The translations under genes and the position numbers were made by a program. The notes under the pieces were generated by a model that saw nothing but the letters and a program-made list of their open reading frames with translations, was not told where the DNA came from and did not search any database. Positions 50,098 through 59,552 of a stretch of DNA of 64,000 nt are shown piece after piece; position 1 is the first letter of the stretch, and each line of letters starts with the position of its first letter. The DNA is from Candidatus Hydrogenedentota bacterium. Its GTDB lineage: Bacteria > Hydrogenedentota > Hydrogenedentia > Hydrogenedentales > SLHB01. The stretch lies in NCBI GenBank assembly GCA_020848835.1, contig JADLHJ010000035.1, positions 1 through 64,000 on the forward strand, written 5' to 3'.

Positions 50098-50973
50098 ATG
50101 AAACGCATCGCAATCATAGGCGCGGGCTTCATGGGCAGCGGCATCGCGCAGGTCTGCGCGCAGGCCGATTACTCTGTGACGTTGGTGGATATTGCGGAAG
50201 ATCGCCTGGAGTTTGCGAGAAATGCTATCGCATGGTCATTGAACAAGTTGGAAAACAAGGAACAACTCGACGCGCCTTCAAAGGTCGTCGCAGACAGGAT
50301 TCAAACTTCTACAGAATATGAAGTAGTTGGTGATGCAGACCTGATTATAGAAGCGGTCTACGAAAATCGCGACACAAAACTAAATGCCATACGCGCGCTG
50401 GACACCCTCTGCCGCAGCGATGCGATCATAGGCTCGAACACATCCACAATTCCGATCACCCAATTGGCCGCGGCGTCTCAACATCCCGAGCGTGTAATTG
50501 GCATTCATTTCTTCGGCCCCGTGCCATTAATGCGCCTTGTGGAAATCACTCCTGCGCCAACCACCTCGCAAACAGTGATTGATACCGTCATGGCCTTTGG
50601 CCGCGCAGTCGGCAAGAATCCCGTGCTCGTGAAGAAGGATATCCCCGGTTTCCTGATGAACCGCATCTTCGGCGCAATGACCTGCGAAGCAATCCGTCTT
50701 GTCGAAGATGGCGTGGGTTCGATCGAAGACATCGATCAAGGCATGTGCGATGGCTTTAACTTTCGCGTAGGCCCACTCTGCATCGCCGATCTCGCGGGAT
50801 TGGACATCGCATTAAACGCATTTCAAGTTATGCATGATCTTGACCCTTCACGCATGCCCGCGCCGCCGGCACTGCTCGCACGCATGGTCGCGGAAGGAAA
50901 GCTCGGCGCAAAATCCGGCGAAGGCTTTTATCGCTGGGAAAAGAATGGCAGACGATTAAGCCCCGCATTTTGA
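50098..50973 (+). CDS. 3-hydroxyacyl-CoA (3-hydroxybutyryl-CoA) dehydrogenase
   Basis: KRIAIIGAGFMGSGIAQVCAQADYSVTLVDI; NTSTIPITQLAAASQHPERVIGIHFFGPVPLMRLVEI. Confidence 0.95.
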   Translation: MKRIAIIGAGFMGSGIAQVCAQADYSVTLVDIAEDRLEFARNAIAWSLNKLENKEQLDAPSKVVADRIQTSTEYEVVGDADLIIEAVYENRDTKLNAIRALDTLCRSDAIIGSNTSTIPITQLAAASQHPERVIGIHFFGPVPLMRLVEITPAPTTSQTVIDTVMAFGRAVGKNPVLVKKDIPGFLMNRIFGAMTCEAIRLVEDGVGSIEDIDQGMCDGFNFRVGPLCIADLAGLDIALNAFQVMHDLDPSRMPAPPALLARMVAEGKLGAKSGEGFYRWEKNGRRLSPAF

Positions 50974-51182
50974 GCCAAACGAATTAACCCCGTGCTTCGC
51001 TATTTCCTACAATTACGGTAATTTATCCGGCATCTATCGGAAAAAGATTACGCAATTATTAATCGTATTCTCTCGCTCGGCATTAAATACGCAGTGGTAC
51101 GATCTCGTCAGAAACGTTGCCTGTCTTGTAGTCGGCAACGCCGCGCATGCATTTGCGTGGTCAGTACAGAGGAGATCGCAAC

Positions 51183-53585
51183 ATGCTCTCATCACTTCGA
51201 ACACCGCTAGCAACTTTCGCGCTGGCCATCGGCTCCGTTTGGCTGTGGCCTGCTTACGGTCAAAGCGAAGTCCGTGCGCGCGTCAGTTTCGACGAAGGTG
51301 GAACGGTCTTGCGTGGCAGCAACGACGCCGATTGGTCCTACGCGACAACCAACACGATCGTCATGCCCGGCGACAATCTGTGGGTGCGCGAACAAGGTAG
51401 CGCCGAAATTGAGCTGAATGCTGGCAACTACTTGCGCATGGCCGACGGCAGCAACGTGGAGATTGAATCCTTGGCGCCGTCCGGTTCGGTGCGTCTAGCC
51501 ACCGGCTCTGTGTATTTGCACCGCCTCGCACGCTCGACCGGGGAAGTAATCTTGCATACACCGTCAGGCACGGTCGGCTTGATGCCAAACTCCTGCGCGC
51601 GTATTGACGTGCTCGACAACGGCGGCGCGACAGTGTCCGTCCGTTGGGGCGCAGCCGACGTGCGTGTCGGCTCGTCGGGATATCAACGTGTAGCCGATAG
51701 TCAACGGGTATACATCGAACCCGGCTACTTGCCCTCGCGTCCAGTCGCTTTTCAACTGGGATACGACGACGATTTTGATCTATGGAACCGCGATCGCGGT
51801 GAATTCATCGCGATGGGCGTGACCAGTATTCCCACGTCGGTCGCGATAAGCGACTCGACAATTGGTTATGGCGAACTCAGTCATTACGGTGAGTGGGATT
51901 ACATCGACGGCCGCAACTACTGGCGGCCCACCTACGTCTCCGACTACGTGCCGTACCGTCATGGACACTGGAGCTACGTGCGCAACGTCGGTAACTGCTG
52001 GGTAGACGATCACCCGTTCGGATATATCACCTCGCACCACGGCCGCTGGAATTACTTCCCGCAGTACGGCTGGTGCTGGAGTTACGATCCAGTGTGGTCG
52101 CCCGCCTGGTGCGCCACGATGCGTTACGGCGACAACTTTATGTGGACACCGATCGACTACTACAACCACCCGGTTACAAGTGTTGGTGCAACGTTCGATA
52201 TCGGAGGCGTAGCGTTCAGTTTCGCAGCCACCAGTTTCGTTCCACAGAATCATTTGTACTACGGCGGCAGCTACATCGCGCCGGTACGTCCCCAGATCGT
52301 CCAAAACATTAACGTGACAAACATCAACATCTGGAATATCTACGACGACGATAACCGTCATTTCGCCGCCAACGACTTCCTGCGCGGTAAGAACTTTCGC
52401 GAATACCACCATCGCCCCGATCGTATCGTACGCGGGCCAGTGCAATTGGCCCGAAGCGATCGCAATGCGCGGGACATAGCGGCAACCCTGGAGCGCGAGC
52501 GCAAGCCGAAGGCGCGCGGCGAAGCAAAACTGACCGCCAACGCAAAAGAGTCCCCAACACCGGATAAGGTTCAACGCGAACGGCGCCAGGTAAAACTTGA
52601 TGCGGAAGCCAAGCAACCCGAACCGGTGATTGCAAGCGAAGCCCCGGCCGATCGTGAAGCCCGGCGTCAAGCCCGCGAAAAGCGAAACCGTGACGCGGCG
52701 GGCGACATGGCCGAAAAGGATAGATTAAACCGGGATCCAAAAGAAGGCGATCAGGGTGCAAAGGATCGCGCTGACCAAGCCGTGCGCGATCGCACAGCCC
52801 GTGATCGCGCGGCAGAAGACGCTACTAAGGAAAAGCAACGCGGCCGCGGTCAAGCCGACGTGACAATGCGCGACCGTGAGAACGAGCGCGTACGCGCAGA
52901 GCAGACGGAAAAAGAACGTACGGATGCTATCGCGCGCGACCGCGACAACCGTAACCGCGACAATGAACGCGCCCGCGCCACTCAAACGGAAAAAGAACGT
53001 ACGGAAGCCATAGCACGCGAACGCGACAACCGTAACCGCGACAATGAACGCGTACGTGCAGAACAGGCGGAAAAGAATCGCACGGAATCCGCTGCGCGCG
53101 AGCGCGACAACCGCAACCGCGAAATCCAGGCCAAACGCGCCGAGCAGGATGCTAAGGAGCGCACGAATACAGCAGCGCGTCAGCAAAAGGACCGCGAACG
53201 CGCTGAAGCGCGCGAGCGAACCGAAGCAAAAGCGCGTGCTAAAGACGCTTCGCAAAAGGCGGCTGACAACGTACGCCGCGAACAACAACAGCAGGAATCC
53301 GCGCGACGCGCAGAGCAGGCAACGCGTGAACGCGATTATCAGCCGAAGGCGGCGCAGCCGCGCGTCTATCGCCAGCCCGCGCAATCCCGTGCGCAGCAGC
53401 AAATGCGCAAATCCGAGCCTGCCCCGCAACCGCGTGTGAACCCGCCGCAAGCCGCACAGCAAAAGCGTAAAGCGGAACCGCGCGAATCCGTGGAGCGGCA
53501 GCAACAAGGCCGAGGCGACACGACCCCGCGCGGCCAGGACAATTCACCGCGCAACAATGAGCGGCAAAATCGCGATCGCGGCTAG
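51183..53585 (+). CDS. secreted FecR/DUF6600-like protein with charged repetitive C-terminus
   Basis: Signal peptide; VSFDEGGTVLRG; ELNAGNYLRMADGSNVEIESL; YGEWDYIDGRNYWRPTYVSDYVPYRHGHWSYV...GWCWSYDPVWSPAWCATMRYGD; Arg/Glu/Lys-rich repeats. Confidence 0.85.
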   Translation: MLSSLRTPLATFALAIGSVWLWPAYGQSEVRARVSFDEGGTVLRGSNDADWSYATTNTIVMPGDNLWVREQGSAEIELNAGNYLRMADGSNVEIESLAPSGSVRLATGSVYLHRLARSTGEVILHTPSGTVGLMPNSCARIDVLDNGGATVSVRWGAADVRVGSSGYQRVADSQRVYIEPGYLPSRPVAFQLGYDDDFDLWNRDRGEFIAMGVTSIPTSVAISDSTIGYGELSHYGEWDYIDGRNYWRPTYVSDYVPYRHGHWSYVRNVGNCWVDDHPFGYITSHHGRWNYFPQYGWCWSYDPVWSPAWCATMRYGDNFMWTPIDYYNHPVTSVGATFDIGGVAFSFAATSFVPQNHLYYGGSYIAPVRPQIVQNINVTNINIWNIYDDDNRHFAANDFLRGKNFREYHHRPDRIVRGPVQLARSDRNARDIAATLERERKPKARGEAKLTANAKESPTPDKVQRERRQVKLDAEAKQPEPVIASEAPADREARRQAREKRNRDAAGDMAEKDRLNRDPKEGDQGAKDRADQAVRDRTARDRAAEDATKEKQRGRGQADVTMRDRENERVRAEQTEKERTDAIARDRDNRNRDNERARATQTEKERTEAIARERDNRNRDNERVRAEQAEKNRTESAARERDNRNREIQAKRAEQDAKERTNTAARQQKDRERAEARERTEAKARAKDASQKAADNVRREQQQQESARRAEQATRERDYQPKAAQPRVYRQPAQSRAQQQMRKSEPAPQPRVNPPQAAQQKRKAEPRESVERQQQGRGDTTPRGQDNSPRNNERQNRDRG
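52881..53204 (+). repeat. four in-frame 81-bp (27-aa) tandem repeats
   Basis: NERVRAEQTEKERTDAIARDRDNRNRD units at 52881, 52962, 53043, 53124 (last degenerate). Confidence 0.9.
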
Positions 53586-53607
53586 CGCATCAATCTTCTA
53601 ACAATAC

Positions 53608-53633
53608 GGCCACAAGCAGTCATGCTTGTGGCC
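53608..53633. terminator. hairpin terminator
   Basis: ggccacaagca/tgcttgtggcc stem after the DUF6600 gene, extended by partly paired aacaatac/gcgttgtt. Confidence 0.6.
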
Positions 53634-53705
53634 GCGTTGTTTCTCCTGACTCTGGGAGCGTACTATTATGTAAGGATTGCGATGAACAAACAGGGGAGTC
53701 CAAGT

Positions 53706-54635
53706 ATGTTCCGCAACGCAAACATTCTCGTTCCAACCGACTTCTCCACCTACGCGAATTACGCGCTCAAGTACGCCGTGGCCATGGCGAAGCAATTCGC
53801 CGGGACGATTCACTACGTACACGTGCTTGATCGGTCCGCGCTCGCCGGTGTGCGCGGCAATGAAATGTGGCTCGCCGAGTCGGAGTCGCACGCGCTCATC
53901 GACTCCATGCGTGAGCACGCCACGATTCGCATGACAAATTTGAAACAGATCGCGGACGATGAAGGCGTGAAATCCGAAACCCATGTCGTTCTGGGTAATC
54001 CGACCGAAGAGATACTGCGCCTCGCCGAACAAACGGACTCCACATTGATCGTAATGGCCACACACGGACGCTCCGGTGTTGAACATCTCGTGTTCGGAAG
54101 CGTCGCCGAAAAAATTGTTCGTCAGTCACCTGTGCCCGTGCTAAGCGTGAAGCATCCGGAGCACGAATTCGTAAAAGAATATGACATGACGCTGGAGATC
54201 AAGCGCGTCCTTTTTCCAACAGACTTCTCGCCGTTTTCAGACAAGGCGCTGCCATTTGCGAAATCATTCGTCAAGGAATTCAATGCAACATTGATCATTT
54301 TTCACGCGACGGAAGTCCCAATCGTACTTCCCGAAGTGATGTCCGATTCTGCCGTCCAGCTCGGGCCGCAGTTGGAAGACGAATCGCGCCAACTCGTGCA
54401 GAAAATGTGCGAAAACATTACCGACGTTAAAGTCGAAGGTGAAGTGCGCGTCGGAACCGCCTTCCGTGAAATCGCTTCATACGCGGAGAGAGCCGGAGTT
54501 GACCTCATCGTCGTTCCCACCCATGGTCGTTCCGGTTTGAGCCATGTGCTATTCGGAAGCGTAGCGGAAAAAGTTGTCCGCGTTGCGCGCTGCCCTGTGT
54601 TGACAATTCGCCCAGAGTACGGAGGCGAGGCTTAG
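53706..54635 (+). CDS. tandem universal stress protein (two UspA domains)
   Basis: NILVPTDFSTYANYALKYAVAMA; IVMATHGRSGVEHLVFGSVAEKIVRQSPVPVLSV; second copy RVLFPTDFSPFSDKAL...VPTHGRSGLSHVLFGSVAEKVVR. Confidence 0.96.
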   Translation: MFRNANILVPTDFSTYANYALKYAVAMAKQFAGTIHYVHVLDRSALAGVRGNEMWLAESESHALIDSMREHATIRMTNLKQIADDEGVKSETHVVLGNPTEEILRLAEQTDSTLIVMATHGRSGVEHLVFGSVAEKIVRQSPVPVLSVKHPEHEFVKEYDMTLEIKRVLFPTDFSPFSDKALPFAKSFVKEFNATLIIFHATEVPIVLPEVMSDSAVQLGPQLEDESRQLVQKMCENITDVKVEGEVRVGTAFREIASYAERAGVDLIVVPTHGRSGLSHVLFGSVAEKVVRVARCPVLTIRPEYGGEA

Positions 54636-54691
54636 ACGGAAGGGGCGCGCCGCGTGCCGCACGCAGCGGCGCGCGTCAACAGCATTGCGTG

Positions 54692-54958
54692 TTAGTTGAG
54701 CCGGTTCTGCCCGCGGGACATGCTTTCCAGTTCGTCGTGGATGTTGGGCGCCTGAATTTTGCCCTTGGCGACGATCTCGCCCCCCTCATCCATGATGACG
54801 AAACGGCTGCGATCGTGATCGACCGCTTCGCCCAGTACCCGTGCCGCCAGGCATTCCAGCAGGCGCTGGCGTTTTTCCGGGCCCGCCTCGTGCCAGAATC
54901 GGCTTTCGCGCGGCGTCATGGTATAGCACCACGGCTCGGTACGCTTTGGTTCGTGCAT
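54692..54958 (-). CDS. hypothetical small protein
   Basis: 88-aa ORF (MHEPKRTEPWCYTMTPRESRFWHEAG...), SD-like GGAGGAAA upstream; no recognised family. Confidence 0.55.
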   Translation of the reverse strand: MHEPKRTEPWCYTMTPRESRFWHEAGPEKRQRLLECLAARVLGEAVDHDRSRFVIMDEGGEIVAKGKIQAPNIHDELESMSRGQNRLN

Positions 54959-55173
54959 TCGCGATTTCCTCCGGTTGCACCTTCATCGCGACAAGCTTCA
55001 ACCACGGCCGGCATCATAACACAGCCCTAACAGAATTGGCGAATCGAGACCGTTCAAGCCTCGTTACGGCATCGAGCGTTCGCATTTTTACTGCGCGTTC
55101 TTCGCGGCGAATCGGCCTCGTAATCGTCCTCGTAATCGACTATTCTCTATTGCCCATTCACGGAGTGCCATCC

Positions 55174-56016
55174 ATGCTCAGTCTAGTGCTCGCTCTTGCT
55201 GTCGTAGCCACAAATGCCAACGACGCGCCACGTGACACCCTCCGCCTCGCACTCATGCACGGCGTCCCCGAAAAATGGAACGTCGAAAAAAACTTCGCAA
55301 CGTTTCTCACCCAGCTCGACGAAGCCTCCGCGCAAAAGGCCGATGTCTTCATCACCCCCGAATGCTGGCTCGATGGATACGCCGCTCCCGACGAAACTTC
55401 CACGCCCGAAAAACTGCGCACCATCGGCCAAGACCTAAACACGAGCACCTACCTCGCACGGGTAGCGGAAGAAGCAAAAAAACGCAGCTTAATGATCTGC
55501 TTCGGGTTTACATCTGTCGAGAACGACAAACTCTTCAATGCCGCCGGCCTCTGGAACGCGCAAGGCGAGCGCATCGGCCTCTACCACAAGACGCACCTGC
55601 AAACGCACGATTTGCAGTACAGCCCCGGTGAAGGCCTTCCCGTGTGGGATTCGCCCTTCGGCAAAGTCGGCATCATGATTTGCGCCGACCGCCGCTGGCC
55701 CGAAACACCCCGCACCCTGCGCCTCGAAGGCGCGCGCCTAATCCTGAACCCAACCTACGGCTTCGCCGGGGAGATGAACGAAGCCATCATGCGAACCCGC
55801 GCCTACGAGAATCAGTGCTTCATCGCCTTCGCTCATCCTTCTACAAGTCTCGTGACAGGCCCCGGCGGGAAAGTCCTCGCAAAATGGGAAGGCGACACTC
55901 CCGGCGTCACCGTCTGCGACATCGACCTATCCCAGGCTAAAGACGACAACCACCTGCGCGACCGGAGGCCTGAAATTTACGGCGCAATAACGCAGCCAAA
56001 AACTTCAAAAAAATAG
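55174..56016 (+). CDS. secreted carbon-nitrogen hydrolase (nitrilase superfamily)
   Basis: DVFITPECWLDGY (Glu), LYHKTHLQTHD (Lys), VGIMICADRRWPETPRTLRLEGARLILNP (Cys); signal peptide from 55174. Confidence 0.93.
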   Translation: MLSLVLALAVVATNANDAPRDTLRLALMHGVPEKWNVEKNFATFLTQLDEASAQKADVFITPECWLDGYAAPDETSTPEKLRTIGQDLNTSTYLARVAEEAKKRSLMICFGFTSVENDKLFNAAGLWNAQGERIGLYHKTHLQTHDLQYSPGEGLPVWDSPFGKVGIMICADRRWPETPRTLRLEGARLILNPTYGFAGEMNEAIMRTRAYENQCFIAFAHPSTSLVTGPGGKVLAKWEGDTPGVTVCDIDLSQAKDDNHLRDRRPEIYGAITQPKTSKK

Positions 56017-56025
56017 AAGAACGCA

Positions 56026-56559
56026 ATGAATTGGATACGCAGGTACCATTTATTCCTGGGAGTAATTACTTCCATCCTCATACTGCATCTACTTGGAATC
56101 CTGGTTTCGACAACGGTTGAGTTTGGCGGCGAGCCTGTCGGCACGATAGAAGCTATCCTTTCGCTGCGAAATCTTGATTCTGTCGAGCAAATAGATTCGT
56201 ATCAGCTCAATTCCTTTATGTTGCTAGCCACACTCGCTTTACTTGCGCCGATGTTTTACGTCATCAAAACCGAAAAAGCCAGATTGACATTTGCCTGTGT
56301 GATGCTGCTCGCTCCGATTGCGTTTGGCATTGTCGATGGTCTAACTGAGAAACTTTTTGTGCTCTTTACAAGCCCGATTTGGGCTCCGGCTTTGACCATT
56401 ATGATGATCTTTGGATTCTTTGATGGCGAATCGTGGGCCGAAGGAATGGCAGCCTTTGCTGCACAGACCTGGTGGCTGACGCTGTGGTGGTTCCTATCAG
56501 TAAGAACAACATTTCGTGCTTTCCATCGGCCCGCAAAGAATTTTCAGCCGCTACGTTAA
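56026..56559 (+). CDS. hypothetical membrane protein
   Basis: Four predicted TM segments; no family recognised. Confidence 0.6.
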   Translation: MNWIRRYHLFLGVITSILILHLLGILVSTTVEFGGEPVGTIEAILSLRNLDSVEQIDSYQLNSFMLLATLALLAPMFYVIKTEKARLTFACVMLLAPIAFGIVDGLTEKLFVLFTSPIWAPALTIMMIFGFFDGESWAEGMAAFAAQTWWLTLWWFLSVRTTFRAFHRPAKNFQPLR

Positions 56560-56794
56560 GTTGGCATTCAAATCTAAAGACACCGCGGGTTTCAACAGAC
56601 CGTTAGAGAGATCTACTGCCTCCATAGGTATGCACGATCTTTCGTGTACAATATCGTGTGCTTACAGATCAGTCACCAGCTACCGGTTAAGGGGGATTGA
56701 TTTTTTTCCTTCCCACAGCAAGCCAAGCTGCTTAGTTTGGTGTTGAACAACTTAGTCGGCTGTCGAAACTCGTGGAACATTAACGGGAGACCTG

Positions 56795-58303
56795 ATGGGG
56801 AACGAGGGCCATCTATCCGGAAAACGACTAGGCATCTACCAAATCGACCGTCGTTTGGGTCGAGGTGGTATGGGCGAAGTGTACATGGCGCACGACACCG
56901 CCTTGGATCGGACAGTGGCGCTCAAGGTGCTTCGTTCGACACTTGTGCATGACGAACAGTTGGTCGAACGTTTTCATCGTGAAGCTCGTGCTTCTGCAAA
57001 ACTGAACCATCCCAATATTGTCAGGATCCACTCTGTAGGGGTAGAAGACGGCGTACCTTTCTTCGCGATGGAATGGATAGACGGCGAACCCCTCGATGTG
57101 ATACTCAACGCACAAGGCACTTTGCCTTGGCAGCGGGCCATGAACATTACCGGTCAAGTGGCATCCGCGCTCGAATCGGCGCACGCCCAAGGTATCATCC
57201 ATCGCGACATTAAACCCGCCAATATTCTGATCGACAAATCAGGCCGCGCCCACGTAACCGATTTTGGTGTGGCCAAGGTGCTCAACGCGCGTACCCAGCT
57301 TACTACCGAAGGGACCTTTATTGGCACGCCGCAATACATGTCCCCCGAACAATGCGGGGTCGGAGAAATTTCGCCCGCCAGCGATCTGTTTTCCCTCGGC
57401 GCAACGGCCTATGAAATGCTCAGCGGGATGCTCCCCTTTGACGGCGATACCCCTGCAACGCTGATCCGAAAAATCACGCAAGAGTCGCCGAAAGCGCTCA
57501 CGGATCTAGTGCCTGGCCTGCCCGAGTCAGTCTGCATACTGGTGCATCGATTGCTCGAAAAGGATGCCGCAAATCGCTACCAGTCCGCGCATGAAGTCTT
57601 GTGCGATATGGAACGGATACGAGTCGGTGCGACACTCTCCGAATCCGTAACAAAAGCGATTCAACGCAAAAGTATCGCAATCGCGAAGCCTGCTTCGCGC
57701 ACGCGCTTTTTTGCTGTAAGTGTCGCGGTTGGTCTACTCGTCGTATTTCTCGCGGTTGGCGCCTTCGCAGTACGATCAAAACGCAATTTCGACGCACAAC
57801 GCCCAAAAACAACAGAGAAGAATCCGGCACTGGATACTCCCACGCCCGGTACCGAAGCCGAAATTCCCATGCCGCCCCCGGGAGATGTCCTGGCGCGATT
57901 TGATACCAATCGCAGCGGAGCGCTGGAACCGGCGGAGATACCGGTCTCACTGAGCGCAGTCATCCTCAAAGCAGATCTTGACGCCAATGGAACGCTCACG
58001 CGCGATGAACTGGCCGCGGCCCGAAAACAACTGCCAGGCCCGAATGCGAACCTGCGGGATCGTGCGGCGCAGCGCACGGGGATTCGAAAAGACATGCTCA
58101 CTGCCGAACAGGTGATGGCGCAATTCGACAAAAACGCCGACCGCGTAATCACCGAGGACGAAGTTCCGGTCGAACAAAAAATGTTCTTTCAGGGAAATGA
58201 CCTGGATAAGAACGGAAAAATTACCTTGGAGGAGGTCAAGGAAAATCGTGGTCGCATGCTGCAAAAAGTGCAACGGCGCCCCGGTGCACAAGCGCAGCAA
58301 TAA
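56795..58303 (+). CDS. Ser/Thr protein kinase with TM segment and C-terminal EF-hand motifs
   Basis: RRLGRGGMGEVYMAHDTALDRTVALKVL; HRDIKPANILIDKSGRAHVTDFGVAK; GTPQYMSPEQ; four DxDxNG-type loops. Confidence 0.96.
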   Translation: MGNEGHLSGKRLGIYQIDRRLGRGGMGEVYMAHDTALDRTVALKVLRSTLVHDEQLVERFHREARASAKLNHPNIVRIHSVGVEDGVPFFAMEWIDGEPLDVILNAQGTLPWQRAMNITGQVASALESAHAQGIIHRDIKPANILIDKSGRAHVTDFGVAKVLNARTQLTTEGTFIGTPQYMSPEQCGVGEISPASDLFSLGATAYEMLSGMLPFDGDTPATLIRKITQESPKALTDLVPGLPESVCILVHRLLEKDAANRYQSAHEVLCDMERIRVGATLSESVTKAIQRKSIAIAKPASRTRFFAVSVAVGLLVVFLAVGAFAVRSKRNFDAQRPKTTEKNPALDTPTPGTEAEIPMPPPGDVLARFDTNRSGALEPAEIPVSLSAVILKADLDANGTLTRDELAAARKQLPGPNANLRDRAAQRTGIRKDMLTAEQVMAQFDKNADRVITEDEVPVEQKMFFQGNDLDKNGKITLEEVKENRGRMLQKVQRRPGAQAQQ

Positions 58304-58422
58304 TCGACCAAGTCGGCTCGTTGCTGTTTCGTCGCTGTCTTAAGCGTCACGCGGCGAAGTTTGTGTGAGTGTTTCAATCAACTGCGCTTATCGCGAGACG
58401 GAATACCGACGTCGCTATACGA

Positions 58423-59274
58423 CTAAAACTCGGGCTCTTCGGGAAACAGGTTGTCCCGGTTGGCCATCAGTTCTTCGCAAGTGTCGATATCGTCGGCAAT
58501 GGGTATCAGGAGCAGAGGACTCAGTCCCAAGTCAGGCCACTGGTCCGGGTTGTTGGGCGCGTTCAAAATTCCGATGGATGCCCCGATCACGAGCTGTTCA
58601 GAATCATCGGTCACGGTGCCGCGTAGCGAACCATCCGAATAGAGTGTCACATCGTTTTGAAAAATCTCCCGGCGGGCGATGTAGATCTCGCCCTCGATAA
58701 ATCCGAACAGATTCAAGAATACCGTTACGCCAGGTTTACCGTCGCCGTCGCTGTCTTCGATTAGTGGATCATTCGGATCCATCGATAGTGGAAGATCCGG
58801 GTCGCCACCAATTCCGATAAGTGTTGGCGTTGCCGGTCGATGGAGCTTCCATTCGCCATCTTCTTTATATACTTCCACCACGCTGCTGCGCGGCAGAATC
58901 GCTTGCGTGGCCTCGTCGGGGAAGGTTGTTGTCATGTTCTGGTTGGCTTTGTGCTCGGCGTGGCAGAAGCAGTCGTTCTCGACAAGTTCCCCATTTTCGA
59001 TGACCAATTCCGTAAAGCCATACGAGATCACAAAGGTCGATAAAGGTCCATTGGGCGTTTCTCCTTCGTAAGCAACCACATCGTAGTGCGCATAGCGCCC
59101 TGCTAGGGCCTCCATGGCCTCTTGCTTATTCGCGGGCGGCGTCCAATTCGGGTCGTTGATTGGCGCTTCATATAGCGGACTTTCCGGCCAGGGTTTGGGA
59201 CTTGAACATCCCACGGTAAATAGACCGACGGTAATCGCTGCAGCAAGTGCCAGAAGGCGAAAGTGTGAACGCAA
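58423..59274 (-). CDS. hypothetical lipoprotein, probable TTG start
   Basis: LALAAAITVGLFTVGCSS lipobox; TTG at 59274 preceded by GAGAGGAG; longer supplied ORF lacks support. Confidence 0.65.
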   Translation of the reverse strand: MRSHFRLLALAAAITVGLFTVGCSSPKPWPESPLYEAPINDPNWTPPANKQEAMEALAGRYAHYDVVAYEGETPNGPLSTFVISYGFTELVIENGELVENDCFCHAEHKANQNMTTTFPDEATQAILPRSSVVEVYKEDGEWKLHRPATPTLIGIGGDPDLPLSMDPNDPLIEDSDGDGKPGVTVFLNLFGFIEGEIYIARREIFQNDVTLYSDGSLRGTVTDDSEQLVIGASIGILNAPNNPDQWPDLGLSPLLLIPIADDIDTCEELMANRDNLFPEEPEF

Positions 59275-59552
59275 GGTATGAAATCTCCTCTCAGCCGATG
59301 GTGAAAAGGGCAAGAAAACACCGGCATGCATGCGCAACCCGCATGGACGACAACATCTTGTTGCGCAAGTTTTGTATAGATGGAATATTAGCATTTTCCC
59401 AGAAACTGGCGAAACGCAAAACAAGCAAGCTACCAAGAGCGTATGGTCGTCACTCAGCGAACTCTCCATAAAAATTGGTAAGATGGCGTTCCTCTCCGGT
59501 GGTGGGAGTTCCCAGGTTTCACGCCCCCACGTAACATAAGTGAGAAAGTGAA

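Noticed and set aside
52881-53204. CRISPR-like or satellite array
   Set aside because: Repeats are contiguous, in-frame and protein-coding with no spacers.
52725-53507. 260-aa minus-strand hydrophobic-looking ORF
   Set aside because: Antisense of the charged repeat region; apparent hydrophobicity is an artefact of complementing Arg/Glu codons.
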